Part shown: one piece after another, positions 28,363-38,116 of the stretch
How positions within the stretch are numbered: the first letter of the stretch is position 1
Layout: each line of letters opens with the position of its first letter
NCBI GenBank assembly: GCA_945866135.1
Contig: CAMBGF010000005.1
Coordinates: 1 to 40,839 of the forward strand
Direction of reading: 5' to 3'
DNA: 40,839 nt
Source of the DNA: Bifidobacterium breve
Lineage (GTDB): Bacteria > Actinomycetota > Actinomycetes > S36-B12 > UBA5976
Made by a program: the position numbers and the translations under genes
Notes under the pieces: generated by a model
What the model saw: the letters and a program-made list of their open reading frames with translations, nothing else
What the model was told of the DNA's origin: nothing
Databases searched by the model: none

Positions 28363-30999
28363 CTACTCGCCGCGAATCATTGCTATTGTCCCTGGCAAAT
28401 CTTCTGCAGTGACCAAAACTTCCCGAGCTTTTGAACCCTCTGACGGTCCGACTATGTTTCGCGATTCCATCAAATCCATTAAACGTCCAGCCTTAGCAAA
28501 CCCAATTCGTAATTTACGCTGCAGCATTGATGTTGAGCCAAACTGTGTGGACACAACCAGTTCAACTGCTGCCAATAAATCATCTAAGTCATTTCCGATA
28601 TCGCCATCAACTTCGCGCAATGCTGCAACTGGCGCTGTGACATCTTCGCGATACTGCGGCACCATCTGAGTTTTGGCATGCGCTACGACTGCGCGAATTT
28701 CTGCTTCAGTAACCCATGAGCATTGAATTCGAATTGGCTTAGAGGTTCCCATTGGCAGAAATAGTCCATCGCCTTGACCAACAAGCTTTTCAGCGCCTGG
28801 CTGATCAAGTATGACCCGACTATCAGCCAGACTTGAAGTTGAAAATGCTAGTCGGCTTGGCACGTTGGCTTTAATCAAACCTGTTACCACGTCAACCGAT
28901 GGGCGCTGGGTCGCTAACACTAAATGGATTCCAGCTGCGCGGGCCAGCTGGGTAATTCGTACGATGGAGTCTTCGACATCGCGCGGGGCGACCATCATTA
29001 AGTCGGCAAGCTCATCCACAACTACAAGTAAGTAAGGGTACGGACGTAACGTGCGCTGCGAGCCAACCGGCGGCGCAACAATTCCTGCCTTAACTGCTCT
29101 ATTAAAGTCATCAACATGTCGAAAGCCGTAAGCCGATAAATCGTCGTAACGCGCTTCCATCTCTTTTACGACCCAGGCAAGTGCATCTGCAGCTTTCTTG
29201 GGATTAGTGATAATCGGGGTAATCAAATGCGGAATGCCTTCATAGGCCGTTAACTCAACGCGCTTAGGGTCTATCAAAACCATTCGAACTTCATCGGGAG
29301 TTGAGCGCATCAAAATTGAAGTGATGAGTGCATTCATGCAACCAGATTTACCAGCGCCCGTGGCTCCAGCCACCAAAAGGTGCGGCATCTTTGACAAATT
29401 AGCGACGGTAAACCCGCCCTCAACATCTTTACCAAGTCCAACTAACATCGGATGCTCGTCGCCTGCTGCTTCAGCGCTGCGCATTACATCACCAAGTGAG
29501 ACGATTTCGCGATCCGAATTTGGGATTTCAATTCCGATCGCGCTCTTACCCGGAATCGGCGAAAGAATGCGAACATCCGCGCTAGCAACTGCGTAGGCGA
29601 TGTTTTTACTAAGCGCAGTAACTCGCTCAACTTTGACTGCCGGTCCAAGTTCGACTTCATATCGTGTCACGGTCGGTCCACGCTGAAAACCGGTAACTTT
29701 GGCATCAATTTCAAATTGCTCAAGCACCTGAGTTAACGCCTCAATTACTGCATCGTTTGCTGCAGTTCTCGCTTTTGGCTTAGCTCCGGGCTTTAAGAGG
29801 GCTTCACTTGGAAGTGTGTAATTCAATGCTGATGCAAGTGGCAGTTGAACTGGCTTAGAAATTGGATCAAGCATCGAAGCTGGTTGCGAGGGAACCGACA
29901 TTTTTGCTGCAGTTGCCGAATCGGGAACCTGTACTGCTTCACTCGCCCAGGTATCACCTAGAGCCATCACGTCAACAGCGATCGTGTCTAGGCTTGTGAC
30001 ATCTTGGGTTTCGGGAATCGCCTCTACTTCTGGCTCAATAACAATTGCGCTGACAACCGGAGTTACAAATGGCATGTCTCCGACTAAAGCACCAATGGCC
30101 AAAGCTGGGTCAAGAGATACTTCTGGCTTGTTCCTTCTAAGGACGCGGCTCAACAAAGTGCGTGAAGGTTTAACGGATACATCGAGTGCCAACTGTGCTT
30201 GCGCACTTGAAATGGCATCGAGATTAGGATGCGAAGCCGCTGTTTCGGTCTCAACTTTAGCCCGAGCGAATTTGCCCTGAAGTAATTTGAATTTTGCTGG
30301 AATTGAATTTACTGGCGTCGCCGTAATGATTAAGAGCGCAAAAAATAACACAACAAACAAAAGCAGTACGGTAACGATACTTCCGACAGCGCTAACTAGC
30401 GGCGCGGTAACAGACCAGCCAACCCAACCTGCTGCGCCTCGCATAGCTTGTGCGCCCTGGGCTGGCTGCGGATTGCCAACATAAATCTGGGTAATTCCCA
30501 TGACGCTAAGTGCCAGCAGTGTCCAGCCAATTGTTAATCGACCCTTCTTTTGCGAAGGCGCATCTGGGTGGCGCAAAGTTTGGATTGCAATACCTAAAAG
30601 TGCAAGTGGAGCAACTGCATCAAAAACTCCAATTCCTCCAGTCACCACGCTGGTGATAACTCCAGAAACGAATCCGGCCACATCAAACCAAATGACCGAG
30701 GCAACAATTATTGCAACGCAAAGATAAAGCAGACCAAGTCCGTCCCTGCGATGAGCTGGGTCTAAATCGCGAGCACTTCGCCCAAGGCCGCGAGCGATCG
30801 CGCCGACTACGTGGGCAATTCCAAGCCAAAGCGCGCAACTAAAAGTGCGTAGGCCATTCATTGTTGTAGTTAGTACTGGAGGCGCTGAGCGTTTTGCTGA
30901 TTTGCGACGTTGCACTGGGGCTCGGCCCTTGGCAGAGTTACGCCCTTGGGGTCTTGCTGCTGGGCGCGGTCGAGTCTTTGCCGTTGACGGGGAAGCCAT
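28363..30999 (-). CDS. ftsK: DNA translocase FtsK
   Basis: 878 aa; N-terminal TMs, LVAGATGAGKSGCMNALITSIL, LVVVDELADLMM, C-terminal gamma winged helix. Confidence 0.97.
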   Translation of the reverse strand: MASPSTAKTRPRPAARPQGRNSAKGRAPVQRRKSAKRSAPPVLTTTMNGLRTFSCALWLGIAHVVGAIARGLGRSARDLDPAHRRDGLGLLYLCVAIIVASVIWFDVAGFVSGVITSVVTGGIGVFDAVAPLALLGIAIQTLRHPDAPSQKKGRLTIGWTLLALSVMGITQIYVGNPQPAQGAQAMRGAAGWVGWSVTAPLVSAVGSIVTVLLLFVVLFFALLIITATPVNSIPAKFKLLQGKFARAKVETETAASHPNLDAISSAQAQLALDVSVKPSRTLLSRVLRRNKPEVSLDPALAIGALVGDMPFVTPVVSAIVIEPEVEAIPETQDVTSLDTIAVDVMALGDTWASEAVQVPDSATAAKMSVPSQPASMLDPISKPVQLPLASALNYTLPSEALLKPGAKPKARTAANDAVIEALTQVLEQFEIDAKVTGFQRGPTVTRYEVELGPAVKVERVTALSKNIAYAVASADVRILSPIPGKSAIGIEIPNSDREIVSLGDVMRSAEAAGDEHPMLVGLGKDVEGGFTVANLSKMPHLLVAGATGAGKSGCMNALITSILMRSTPDEVRMVLIDPKRVELTAYEGIPHLITPIITNPKKAADALAWVVKEMEARYDDLSAYGFRHVDDFNRAVKAGIVAPPVGSQRTLRPYPYLLVVVDELADLMMVAPRDVEDSIVRITQLARAAGIHLVLATQRPSVDVVTGLIKANVPSRLAFSTSSLADSRVILDQPGAEKLVGQGDGLFLPMGTSKPIRIQCSWVTEAEIRAVVAHAKTQMVPQYREDVTAPVAALREVDGDIGNDLDDLLAAVELVVSTQFGSTSMLQRKLRIGFAKAGRLMDLMESRNIVGPSEGSKAREVLVTAEDLPGTIAMIRGE

Positions 31000-31005
31000 A
31001 TAACA

Positions 31006-31011
31006 AATATA
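31006..31011 (-). promoter_or_regulatory. -10 element TATATT, N6 before ftsK ATG
   Basis: TATATT-TGTTAT-ATG. Confidence 0.65.
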
Positions 31012-31136
31012 TCTGAATCACACGGGTAACTCTGGCACCAAGCGTGTCGGCGTGTCGCTCAAAAATGCCATATATGTCAATCGAATTGCCGAAAAATTCT
31101 TGATCGAATATTCCGCGCTACCGGAGGTAAGGCTAC

Positions 31137-32822
31137 TTATTCGGAGATGATTAACGGCACAATCATGGGTCTGCGACGATGCTTCTCGCCTACCCACTTA
31201 CCGGTAACTCGGCGAACCATCTGCCCAAGTTGGTGTGTGTCAGTAACGCCTTCATTGAGCGCAGTTTCTAGAGTCTTGCGGATGGCAGGAAGAATCTCGG
31301 CGAACACACTTTCTTCCTTACTGAAGCCACGCGCGTGGATTTGTGGTCCCGCAATAACTTTTCGGTCGGCAAAATTAACGGCTGCGACAATGGAAAGAAA
31401 TCCATCCTCGCCAAGTACTCTTCGATCTTTTAGCAAAGATTCGGAAACTTCACCCACGGTGGAACCCTCGACGTAAACATAGCCACATGAGATAGCGCCA
31501 ACTATCGATGCTCTGCCAGCAACTAGATCCACAACTATGCCATCACCAGCAAGTATCACGCGAGCTTCTGGTATTCCAGTCTTGATTGCAAGATCGGCAT
31601 TTGCTCGCAGGTGTCGCCATTCCCCATGAATTGGCATCACATTCTTTGGCTTCACAATGTTGTAGCAGTACAACAACTCCCCTGCAGCTGCGTGACCCGA
31701 AACGTGCACCAAAGCATTGCCTTTGTGTACAACATGGGCGCCAAGACGTGTCAAATCATTGATGATTCGATAAACAGCGTTTTCATTTCCTGGAATCAAA
31801 GATGATGCCAGAATCACAGTGTCGCCAGGTCCAACGGAAATTGCATGATCTTGATTCGCAATTCTGGCTAAGGCTGCCATGGGTTCACCTTGTGAGCCAG
31901 TGCAAATTAAGACAGCTTGATTATCTGGCAAGTCTGCAATTTCATCACTTGAAATTAGTGTCCCAGCTGGAATGGTTAAGTAATCAAGGTCACTAGCTAA
32001 CGCCATATTGCGAACCATAGATCGACCCACGAATGCGACTTTGCGATTGTTGCGGGTAGCTACGTCAATAATTTGTTGAACTCGGTGAACATGTGAGGCA
32101 AAGGAAGCCACTATTACTCGCCCAGTAGCGCCGCCAATGACCTGTTGGAGCGTGGGAATGATATCTTTTTCACTCGTAACAAAACCTGGAACTTCCGCAT
32201 TAGTTGAATCAACTAAAAATAGATCTACGCCAGCATCTCCAAGTCGACCAAATGCATTTAAGTCTGTGACACGTCCATCAAGTGGTAATTGATCCATCTT
32301 GAAATCACCAGTAATCAAAATAGTTCCTGCTGGTGTCGTCACTGCAACGGCTAGAGCATCAGGGATCGAGTGATTTACTGCGATGAACTCAACTGAAAAA
32401 TCGCCATACTTTTGCGTCATACCTTCTTTGACTATCAAAGTTTGCGCTGAAATGCGATGCTCTTTAAGTTTGCTTTCTACGAAAGCTAAAGTAAGTTTCG
32501 AACCAACAATTGGGATATCCACCCGGCCACGCAGTAGATATGGAACTGCGCCAATGTGGTCTTCGTGTCCATGAGTTAGCAATACTGCTTCCACGTCGCC
32601 CAATCGGTCCTGGATATGTGCGAAATCTGGCAAAATCAAATCCACACCGGGTTGGGTTTCTTCTGGAAACAAAACACCACAATCAACGATGAGTAATTTG
32701 CCGCGGTATTCCAGGACCGTCATATTTCGGCCAATGTCTCCAAGGCCGCCAAGCGCAACTACGCGAAAGGCATTATCAGCAAGTGCAGGTGGTTCTGGCA
32801 GCTCTAGTTGTGAAACACTCAC
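31137..32822 (-). CDS. rnj: Ribonuclease J
   Basis: LTHGHEDHIGAVPYLLRGRVDIPIVGSKLTLA; metallo-beta-lactamase/beta-CASP fold. Confidence 0.95.
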   Translation of the reverse strand: MSVSQLELPEPPALADNAFRVVALGGLGDIGRNMTVLEYRGKLLIVDCGVLFPEETQPGVDLILPDFAHIQDRLGDVEAVLLTHGHEDHIGAVPYLLRGRVDIPIVGSKLTLAFVESKLKEHRISAQTLIVKEGMTQKYGDFSVEFIAVNHSIPDALAVAVTTPAGTILITGDFKMDQLPLDGRVTDLNAFGRLGDAGVDLFLVDSTNAEVPGFVTSEKDIIPTLQQVIGGATGRVIVASFASHVHRVQQIIDVATRNNRKVAFVGRSMVRNMALASDLDYLTIPAGTLISSDEIADLPDNQAVLICTGSQGEPMAALARIANQDHAISVGPGDTVILASSLIPGNENAVYRIINDLTRLGAHVVHKGNALVHVSGHAAAGELLYCYNIVKPKNVMPIHGEWRHLRANADLAIKTGIPEARVILAGDGIVVDLVAGRASIVGAISCGYVYVEGSTVGEVSESLLKDRRVLGEDGFLSIVAAVNFADRKVIAGPQIHARGFSKEESVFAEILPAIRKTLETALNEGVTDTHQLGQMVRRVTGKWVGEKHRRRPMIVPLIISE

Positions 32823-33715
32823 AGACTGAAACCACCCTTGATTAAATCTGCCTTCAAAACTTTTCGTTGTTCAGGTGTTGCAGGCACCAAAGGTAAGCGA
32901 AGTGATCCGCCACCAACGCGACCGAGTAGATCTAGGGAAGCCTTGACCATAATCGCACCGCCCGCGCGAGTCATAATTCCTTCCGTGATTGGGACTAAAG
33001 ATTCATTGATCTTGCGCGCAGTCAGAACGTCATTATTCTGGATCGCTTCAACCATCTGCTTATGACGGTCAGCAACTACATGTCCCGTGACACTTACTAC
33101 CCCAATTGCGCCAACCGAAAGCAGCGCTAAATTTAATGGGTCATCGCCTGAATAATATGCCAGATCGGACTGCGCCATAATCTGTGAAGCTGCCCAAATG
33201 TCACCTTTTGCATCCTTGTTAGCAAGAATTTTTGGATGCTCACTGAGTTGCAACATTGTGTCATTACTAATTGCCACACCAGAACGTCCTGGAATGTCAT
33301 AAACCATGATTGGTAGATCAGTTGAATCTGCAACAGCGATCATGTGCGCGAAGATTCCAGCCTGCGGTGGCTTGTTGTAATAAGGAGTAACTACTAGCAA
33401 ACCATGTGCGCCCGCTGCTGCTGCATCTTTTGCCAGCAGAACTGAGTGCGCAGTGTCATTAGAGCCAGCGCCAGCAATTACGCGCGCCCGGTTCCCAACA
33501 GCATCGAGGACGACTTTAAGTAATTCAAGTTTTTCATGTTCATCGGTTGTTGGTGATTCTCCTGTGGTGCCATTAACTACTAGACCATTGTTTCCAAGGT
33601 CAACTAAGTCGTTAGCTAACTGAGCTGCGGCCGCAAAATCAATCTTGGTGCCATCAGCATTGAACGGGGTCACCATGGCCGTTAATACGGTGCCAAAGGC
33701 ATCTACAGCTTTCAC
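32819..33715 (-). CDS. dapA: 4-hydroxy-tetrahydrodipicolinate synthase
   Basis: FGTVLTAMVTPFNADG; NGTTGESPT; YYNKPPQAG. Start proposed at GTG 33715 (VKAVDAFG), in frame with the ORF-track start 33760. Confidence 0.93.
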   Translation of the reverse strand: MKAVDAFGTVLTAMVTPFNADGTKIDFAAAAQLANDLVDLGNNGLVVNGTTGESPTTDEHEKLELLKVVLDAVGNRARVIAGAGSNDTAHSVLLAKDAAAAGAHGLLVVTPYYNKPPQAGIFAHMIAVADSTDLPIMVYDIPGRSGVAISNDTMLQLSEHPKILANKDAKGDIWAASQIMAQSDLAYYSGDDPLNLALLSVGAIGVVSVTGHVVADRHKQMVEAIQNNDVLTARKINESLVPITEGIMTRAGGAIMVKASLDLLGRVGGGSLRLPLVPATPEQRKVLKADLIKGGFSL

Positions 33716-33731
33716 AAAAACAACGTTATCA

Positions 33732-34451
33732 CTAGGGTGCCACTCGCCCATTGGCCACAAAAGATGCGTGGGTTAATGGCATTAGTCGCTTGAATTCTTC
33801 TTCATACTTTTCAGCAACCATTTCGATTTCGCGCTGTGGGAATGATGGGAAATGAGAACCTTCAGCTTTACGACGCAGGCTAATGAAATTCATCATCGCC
33901 CGCGCATTCATAGTCACATATGCTGACGAGTAAATAGTTACTGGCAAAACTATCCGGGCTACTTCGCGAGCAACCCCAGCTTCTAGCATCGCTTCATACG
34001 ATTCATAAGCAACTGCGCAAGCTTTCTTAGTTTCATTGGTTACTAAGTCAAATTGTTCTGGCGTGCCATCAACAAATTCGTACGCCCCAGGTTTACCCAC
34101 TTGAATGAGTTTGCGTTCTGGACCTGGCACATAAAACTCGGGTTCAAGTACTTTGTATCGACCAGACTCTTCGTTATAGCTAGCCATACGATGACGAAAA
34201 TGTTCCCGCCACATAAAAATTGGAGCTTTCACAAAGAACGTAAAGACCGAATGTTCAAATGGACTGCCGTGGCGATCGCGCATCAAATAATTTATTAGCC
34301 CCGCGGAGGCAGCCGAGTCTGCGTCGATATCTACCGCAGACTGATCACCCTTTGTGGACACCCGAGCGGCCCATAAAACATCAGCATCCCCCGCTGAGTG
34401 CTTAACTAACTCTACGACTACATCGCTACGAAATTTGACCTCTTGGCTCAC
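33732..34451 (-). CDS. thyX: Flavin-dependent thymidylate synthase
   Basis: REHFRHRMASYNEESGRY ThyX motif. Confidence 0.96.
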   Translation of the reverse strand: MSQEVKFRSDVVVELVKHSAGDADVLWAARVSTKGDQSAVDIDADSAASAGLINYLMRDRHGSPFEHSVFTFFVKAPIFMWREHFRHRMASYNEESGRYKVLEPEFYVPGPERKLIQVGKPGAYEFVDGTPEQFDLVTNETKKACAVAYESYEAMLEAGVAREVARIVLPVTIYSSAYVTMNARAMMNFISLRRKAEGSHFPSFPQREIEMVAEKYEEEFKRLMPLTHASFVANGRVAP

Positions 34452-34457
34452 CAGTAA

Positions 34458-34463
34458 AGACTA
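34458..34463 (-). promoter_or_regulatory. -10 element TAGTCT, N6 before thyX GTG
   Basis: TAGTCT-TTACTG-GTG. Confidence 0.6.
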
Positions 34464-34471
34464 TCGGCGAG

Positions 34472-35323
34472 TTATTTGGGCGTCAGAGAAGGTTCGCTTA
34501 TTTTGTCCCGTTTAAATGGTCGAGCGTCTACTGGTCGCAAGAAAAAGAAAAGTACGGTCGTAACAAATCCCAGATAAACAACAGCCTGCAGGAGCGTCGT
34601 CTTCGCGCTGATGTTGAAAATGCCAGCCAATAACGTCGTAATCAGTGAATTCTCAGGAAGTAACGTACTGAGGTTCAAAATCACATTGCCATCACCTGGC
34701 AGTAACGCTACCTCTTGGAATTCATGAATTCCGTATGACAAAACGCCAGCCGCAACGAAAATTAAGAGGATTCCAGTTGTTCGAAAGAACTTTGGCAAAT
34801 TGATGCTTGCTGAGGATCGATAAATTCCCCAACCCAAAAGCACTGCGGTAGCTAGACCTAGAGTTAGACCAAATAATGATGTTGCCGCGCTTCCGGAAGC
34901 CTGCGATGCTGCCCAGTAAAAAATGGCGGTTTCTACGCCTTCGCGAAGTACTGCTACGAAGGCCATAACTGCGACCGCTAATTCCCCACCCGAAACTTGT
35001 GCGGCATCAAGTTTTACTTTGAGATCACTGGACATTGTCCGGGCGGCGCTTTTCATCCAGAAGATCATCCAAGTTACAAAGATCACCGCGACAAAGGAAA
35101 CTATGCCAGCGAAGATTGGTTCAATACTTTCGGCCAACTCACTTGAAATTGACTCCAGCGCTATCGCTACGGCAATACTCATCGCTACCGCAAGAAGAAC
35201 ACCGTTTCTTACGTAGCGGATTAGATTATTTCGGTTTGTGCGCTGCAAATAGACGACAAGAATGCTGACAACTAGAGCTGCTTCGAGCCCTTCACGTAAG
35301 CCAATCAGGTAGTTTCCCAGCAT
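34472..35323 (-). CDS. FTR1 family iron permease
   Basis: Seven-TM profile; two REGxE motifs (LREGLEAALV, LREGVETAIFY). Confidence 0.92.
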   Translation of the reverse strand: MLGNYLIGLREGLEAALVVSILVVYLQRTNRNNLIRYVRNGVLLAVAMSIAVAIALESISSELAESIEPIFAGIVSFVAVIFVTWMIFWMKSAARTMSSDLKVKLDAAQVSGGELAVAVMAFVAVLREGVETAIFYWAASQASGSAATSLFGLTLGLATAVLLGWGIYRSSASINLPKFFRTTGILLIFVAAGVLSYGIHEFQEVALLPGDGNVILNLSTLLPENSLITTLLAGIFNISAKTTLLQAVVYLGFVTTVLFFFLRPVDARPFKRDKISEPSLTPK

Positions 35324-35332
35324 CTCAAACCT

Positions 35333-35368
35333 TTCTATTTATGCAACCATATTGTTGCATAAATAGAA
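35333..35368. promoter_or_regulatory. Perfect palindrome upstream of the FTR1 gene; candidate metalloregulator operator or SD-occluding hairpin
   Basis: TTCTATTTATGCAAC-CATATT-GTTGCATAAATAGAA, 15-bp perfect arms; overlaps predicted -10 (TATTCT) and SD (AGAAAGG). Confidence 0.75.
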
Positions 35369-35413
35369 GAATAGCCAATTTAGATTAAATGCGCAATTTG
35401 GGCGCTGCTTTAG

Positions 35414-36310
35414 CTATTTTTCAGAACTCCTTTGTGAGATTCGCGCTTTCTGGGTAACTGCAATACAAATCACCACAACACTTGCCGCCAGTAACGTCGC
35501 TTTAGTTACGTACTCATTTAGCAACCAAGCGGACCAAAGTAATGTCAAAAGTGACTGAATTAGCTGTACTTGTGAACCCTTTGCCACACCCAATTCGGCG
35601 AGTCCCCGGTACCAAGCAAAGAAACCAAAATACATGGACCCAAAGGCAGTAAACAGAAAAGCTAGCAGCGCTACGGGAGTAATAGTGTGGCTATCGCTGC
35701 CTAACCAAAGCGAGATTGCAAAATAAGGAAGTGAAATTGGCAGGGTTAGCACTACGCACCAGGAAACTACATGCCAACCAGGCATGACTTTACTTAGCGC
35801 TGCTCCTTCAACATAACCAATCGCTGCTGCAACGACTGCGCCGAGCAGATAAAGATCAGCTTTTAGGGACGCGCCCTCTTGGCCGCCGTGAATCCAGGCA
35901 TAGACAACCAAAGTAAAAGTACCTACCAGAGCCGCAAACCAAAACGTCTTAGGTACGTGCTCATGTAATCGGGTAACTGCAAGTATCGCTGTCACAAGTG
36001 GCAATCCGGCAGTGATGACAGCGGCATGTGCGCTTGTTGTTTCTTGGAGTGCAAGTGTTGTCAAGATTGGCCAGCCCACAACAATTCCACTGGCAGTTAC
36101 AAGCAACGGGCGCAATAATTTGCGTTCTGGAAATTGTGCCTTTGAATACTTAAGGAATGCAATAGCTAGCATTCCTGCTAATGCTGCTCGTCCAAAAGTT
36201 AGCGTCCATGGCGAAAAACCAGGCAGTGCTAGTTTGACCATTGGCAGCGTGAATGAAAATGTCAGGACTCCAATAAAGGCAAATGCGAAGCCACGATAAT
36301 TCATAGTCAT
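35414..36310 (-). CDS. EamA/DMT family transporter
   Basis: Ten-TM EamA repeat architecture; FAFIGVLTFSFTLPMVKLAL, FGRAALAGMLAI, FLFTAFGSMYFGFFAWYRGL. Confidence 0.85.
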   Translation of the reverse strand: MTMNYRGFAFAFIGVLTFSFTLPMVKLALPGFSPWTLTFGRAALAGMLAIAFLKYSKAQFPERKLLRPLLVTASGIVVGWPILTTLALQETTSAHAAVITAGLPLVTAILAVTRLHEHVPKTFWFAALVGTFTLVVYAWIHGGQEGASLKADLYLLGAVVAAAIGYVEGAALSKVMPGWHVVSWCVVLTLPISLPYFAISLWLGSDSHTITPVALLAFLFTAFGSMYFGFFAWYRGLAELGVAKGSQVQLIQSLLTLLWSAWLLNEYVTKATLLAASVVVICIAVTQKARISQRSSEK

Positions 36311-36316
36311 TCTTTT

Positions 36317-36334
36317 ACCTTAGTGCGCTAAGTT
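36317..36334. promoter_or_regulatory. Compact divergent promoter for the EamA gene (-) and azlC (+)
   Basis: TAAGGT-AAAAGA-ATG on minus; TAAGTT-N9-ATG on plus; both hexamers share the inverted repeat CTTAG-TGCG-CTAAG (36319-36332). Confidence 0.55.
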
Positions 36335-36343
36335 TGTCTGACT

Positions 36344-37048
36344 ATGGAGTCAACTGCCGCGGATTGGTTAACAGTTCGCAAAGAGATTATTGGCAATGCA
36401 CTTAGCATTGGTGTGGCCGTAGCAATGTATGGCGTGTCATTTGGCGCCCTGGGAACCACAACTGGACTAACAATTCCACAAACTATGGCGCTGTCCCTTC
36501 TAATGTTTACTGGCGCAAGTCAATTCACTTTAGTTAGCACATTAGCCTCGGGCGGTACCGCATTAACAGCTGTTATCGCCTCTTGGTTAATGGGAACTCG
36601 CAATGCTGCTTACTCCATGCGCATGACACCTATTTTGAAAACTAGCGGTGTTGGCAGGCTTGTAGCTGTGCAACTAACTATTGATGAATCAACAGCGATG
36701 GGACTAGCCCAGGACGAAACGGCTTACGAAGGTCGAGCTTCGCGTTTAGCCTTTTGGGCAACTGGACTATCGGTGTATGTGCTTTGGAATTCAGCTACTT
36801 TTATTGGCGCAGTGAGTGTCTCTGCAATCGGTGATCCAAAGACTTTCGGTCTTGATGCTGCAATTGCTGCCGGATTATTTGCCTTAGTTTGGCCCCAAAT
36901 TAAGTCTCGGATCGCTATAGCGGTTGCCCTAGGTGGTGCGTTAATCGCATTAACGCTGACGCCTTTTGTCTCCCCTGGAATTCCAGTTCTAGCAGCGGCA
37001 TTAGTTGCAATAATTATTGGCTGGACAACAGGACGAAGGGTTCTCTGA
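36344..37048 (+). CDS. azlC: AzlC family branched-chain amino acid permease
   Basis: GVSFGALGTTTGLTIPQTMALSLLMFTGASQF; GTRNAAYSMRM. Confidence 0.9.
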   Translation: MESTAADWLTVRKEIIGNALSIGVAVAMYGVSFGALGTTTGLTIPQTMALSLLMFTGASQFTLVSTLASGGTALTAVIASWLMGTRNAAYSMRMTPILKTSGVGRLVAVQLTIDESTAMGLAQDETAYEGRASRLAFWATGLSVYVLWNSATFIGAVSVSAIGDPKTFGLDAAIAAGLFALVWPQIKSRIAIAVALGGALIALTLTPFVSPGIPVLAAALVAIIIGWTTGRRVL

Positions 37049-37356
37049 TGTGGTTTGCAGTTTTAGCGGGCGCAGCAGGTTGTTACGCACTTAAATATGT
37101 CGGTAGCGCGATACCAGGACATGTGCTGGAAAAGCCTTCAGTTAAACAAGTCGTGCTGTTATTGCCGATTGCACTTTTATGCGCCCTAGTTGCCGTCCAA
37201 ACAATTGCAACTAATCAAACATTGGTAATTGATGCCAGAGTTCCAGCTCTTGCTGTTGCTACCGTGGCGCTTCGATTTAGAGCCCCATTTATAGTTGTGG
37301 TGTTAATCGCTGCTGCAACAGCAGGCGGCCTAAGGTACTTCGGACTAGCAAGTTAA
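37048..37356 (+). CDS. azlD: AzlD family protein
   Basis: 102 aa small membrane protein directly following azlC with start/stop overlap. Confidence 0.87.
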   Translation: MWFAVLAGAAGCYALKYVGSAIPGHVLEKPSVKQVVLLLPIALLCALVAVQTIATNQTLVIDARVPALAVATVALRFRAPFIVVVLIAAATAGGLRYFGLAS

Positions 37357-37366
37357 TTCTGCAAAT

Positions 37367-38116
<750 letters not shown>

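Noticed and set aside
31044-31060. Short tandem CGTGTCGG/CGTGTCGC between ftsK and rnj
   Set aside because: Two 8-mers with one mismatch in a 137-bp gap; too short and too few copies to argue function.
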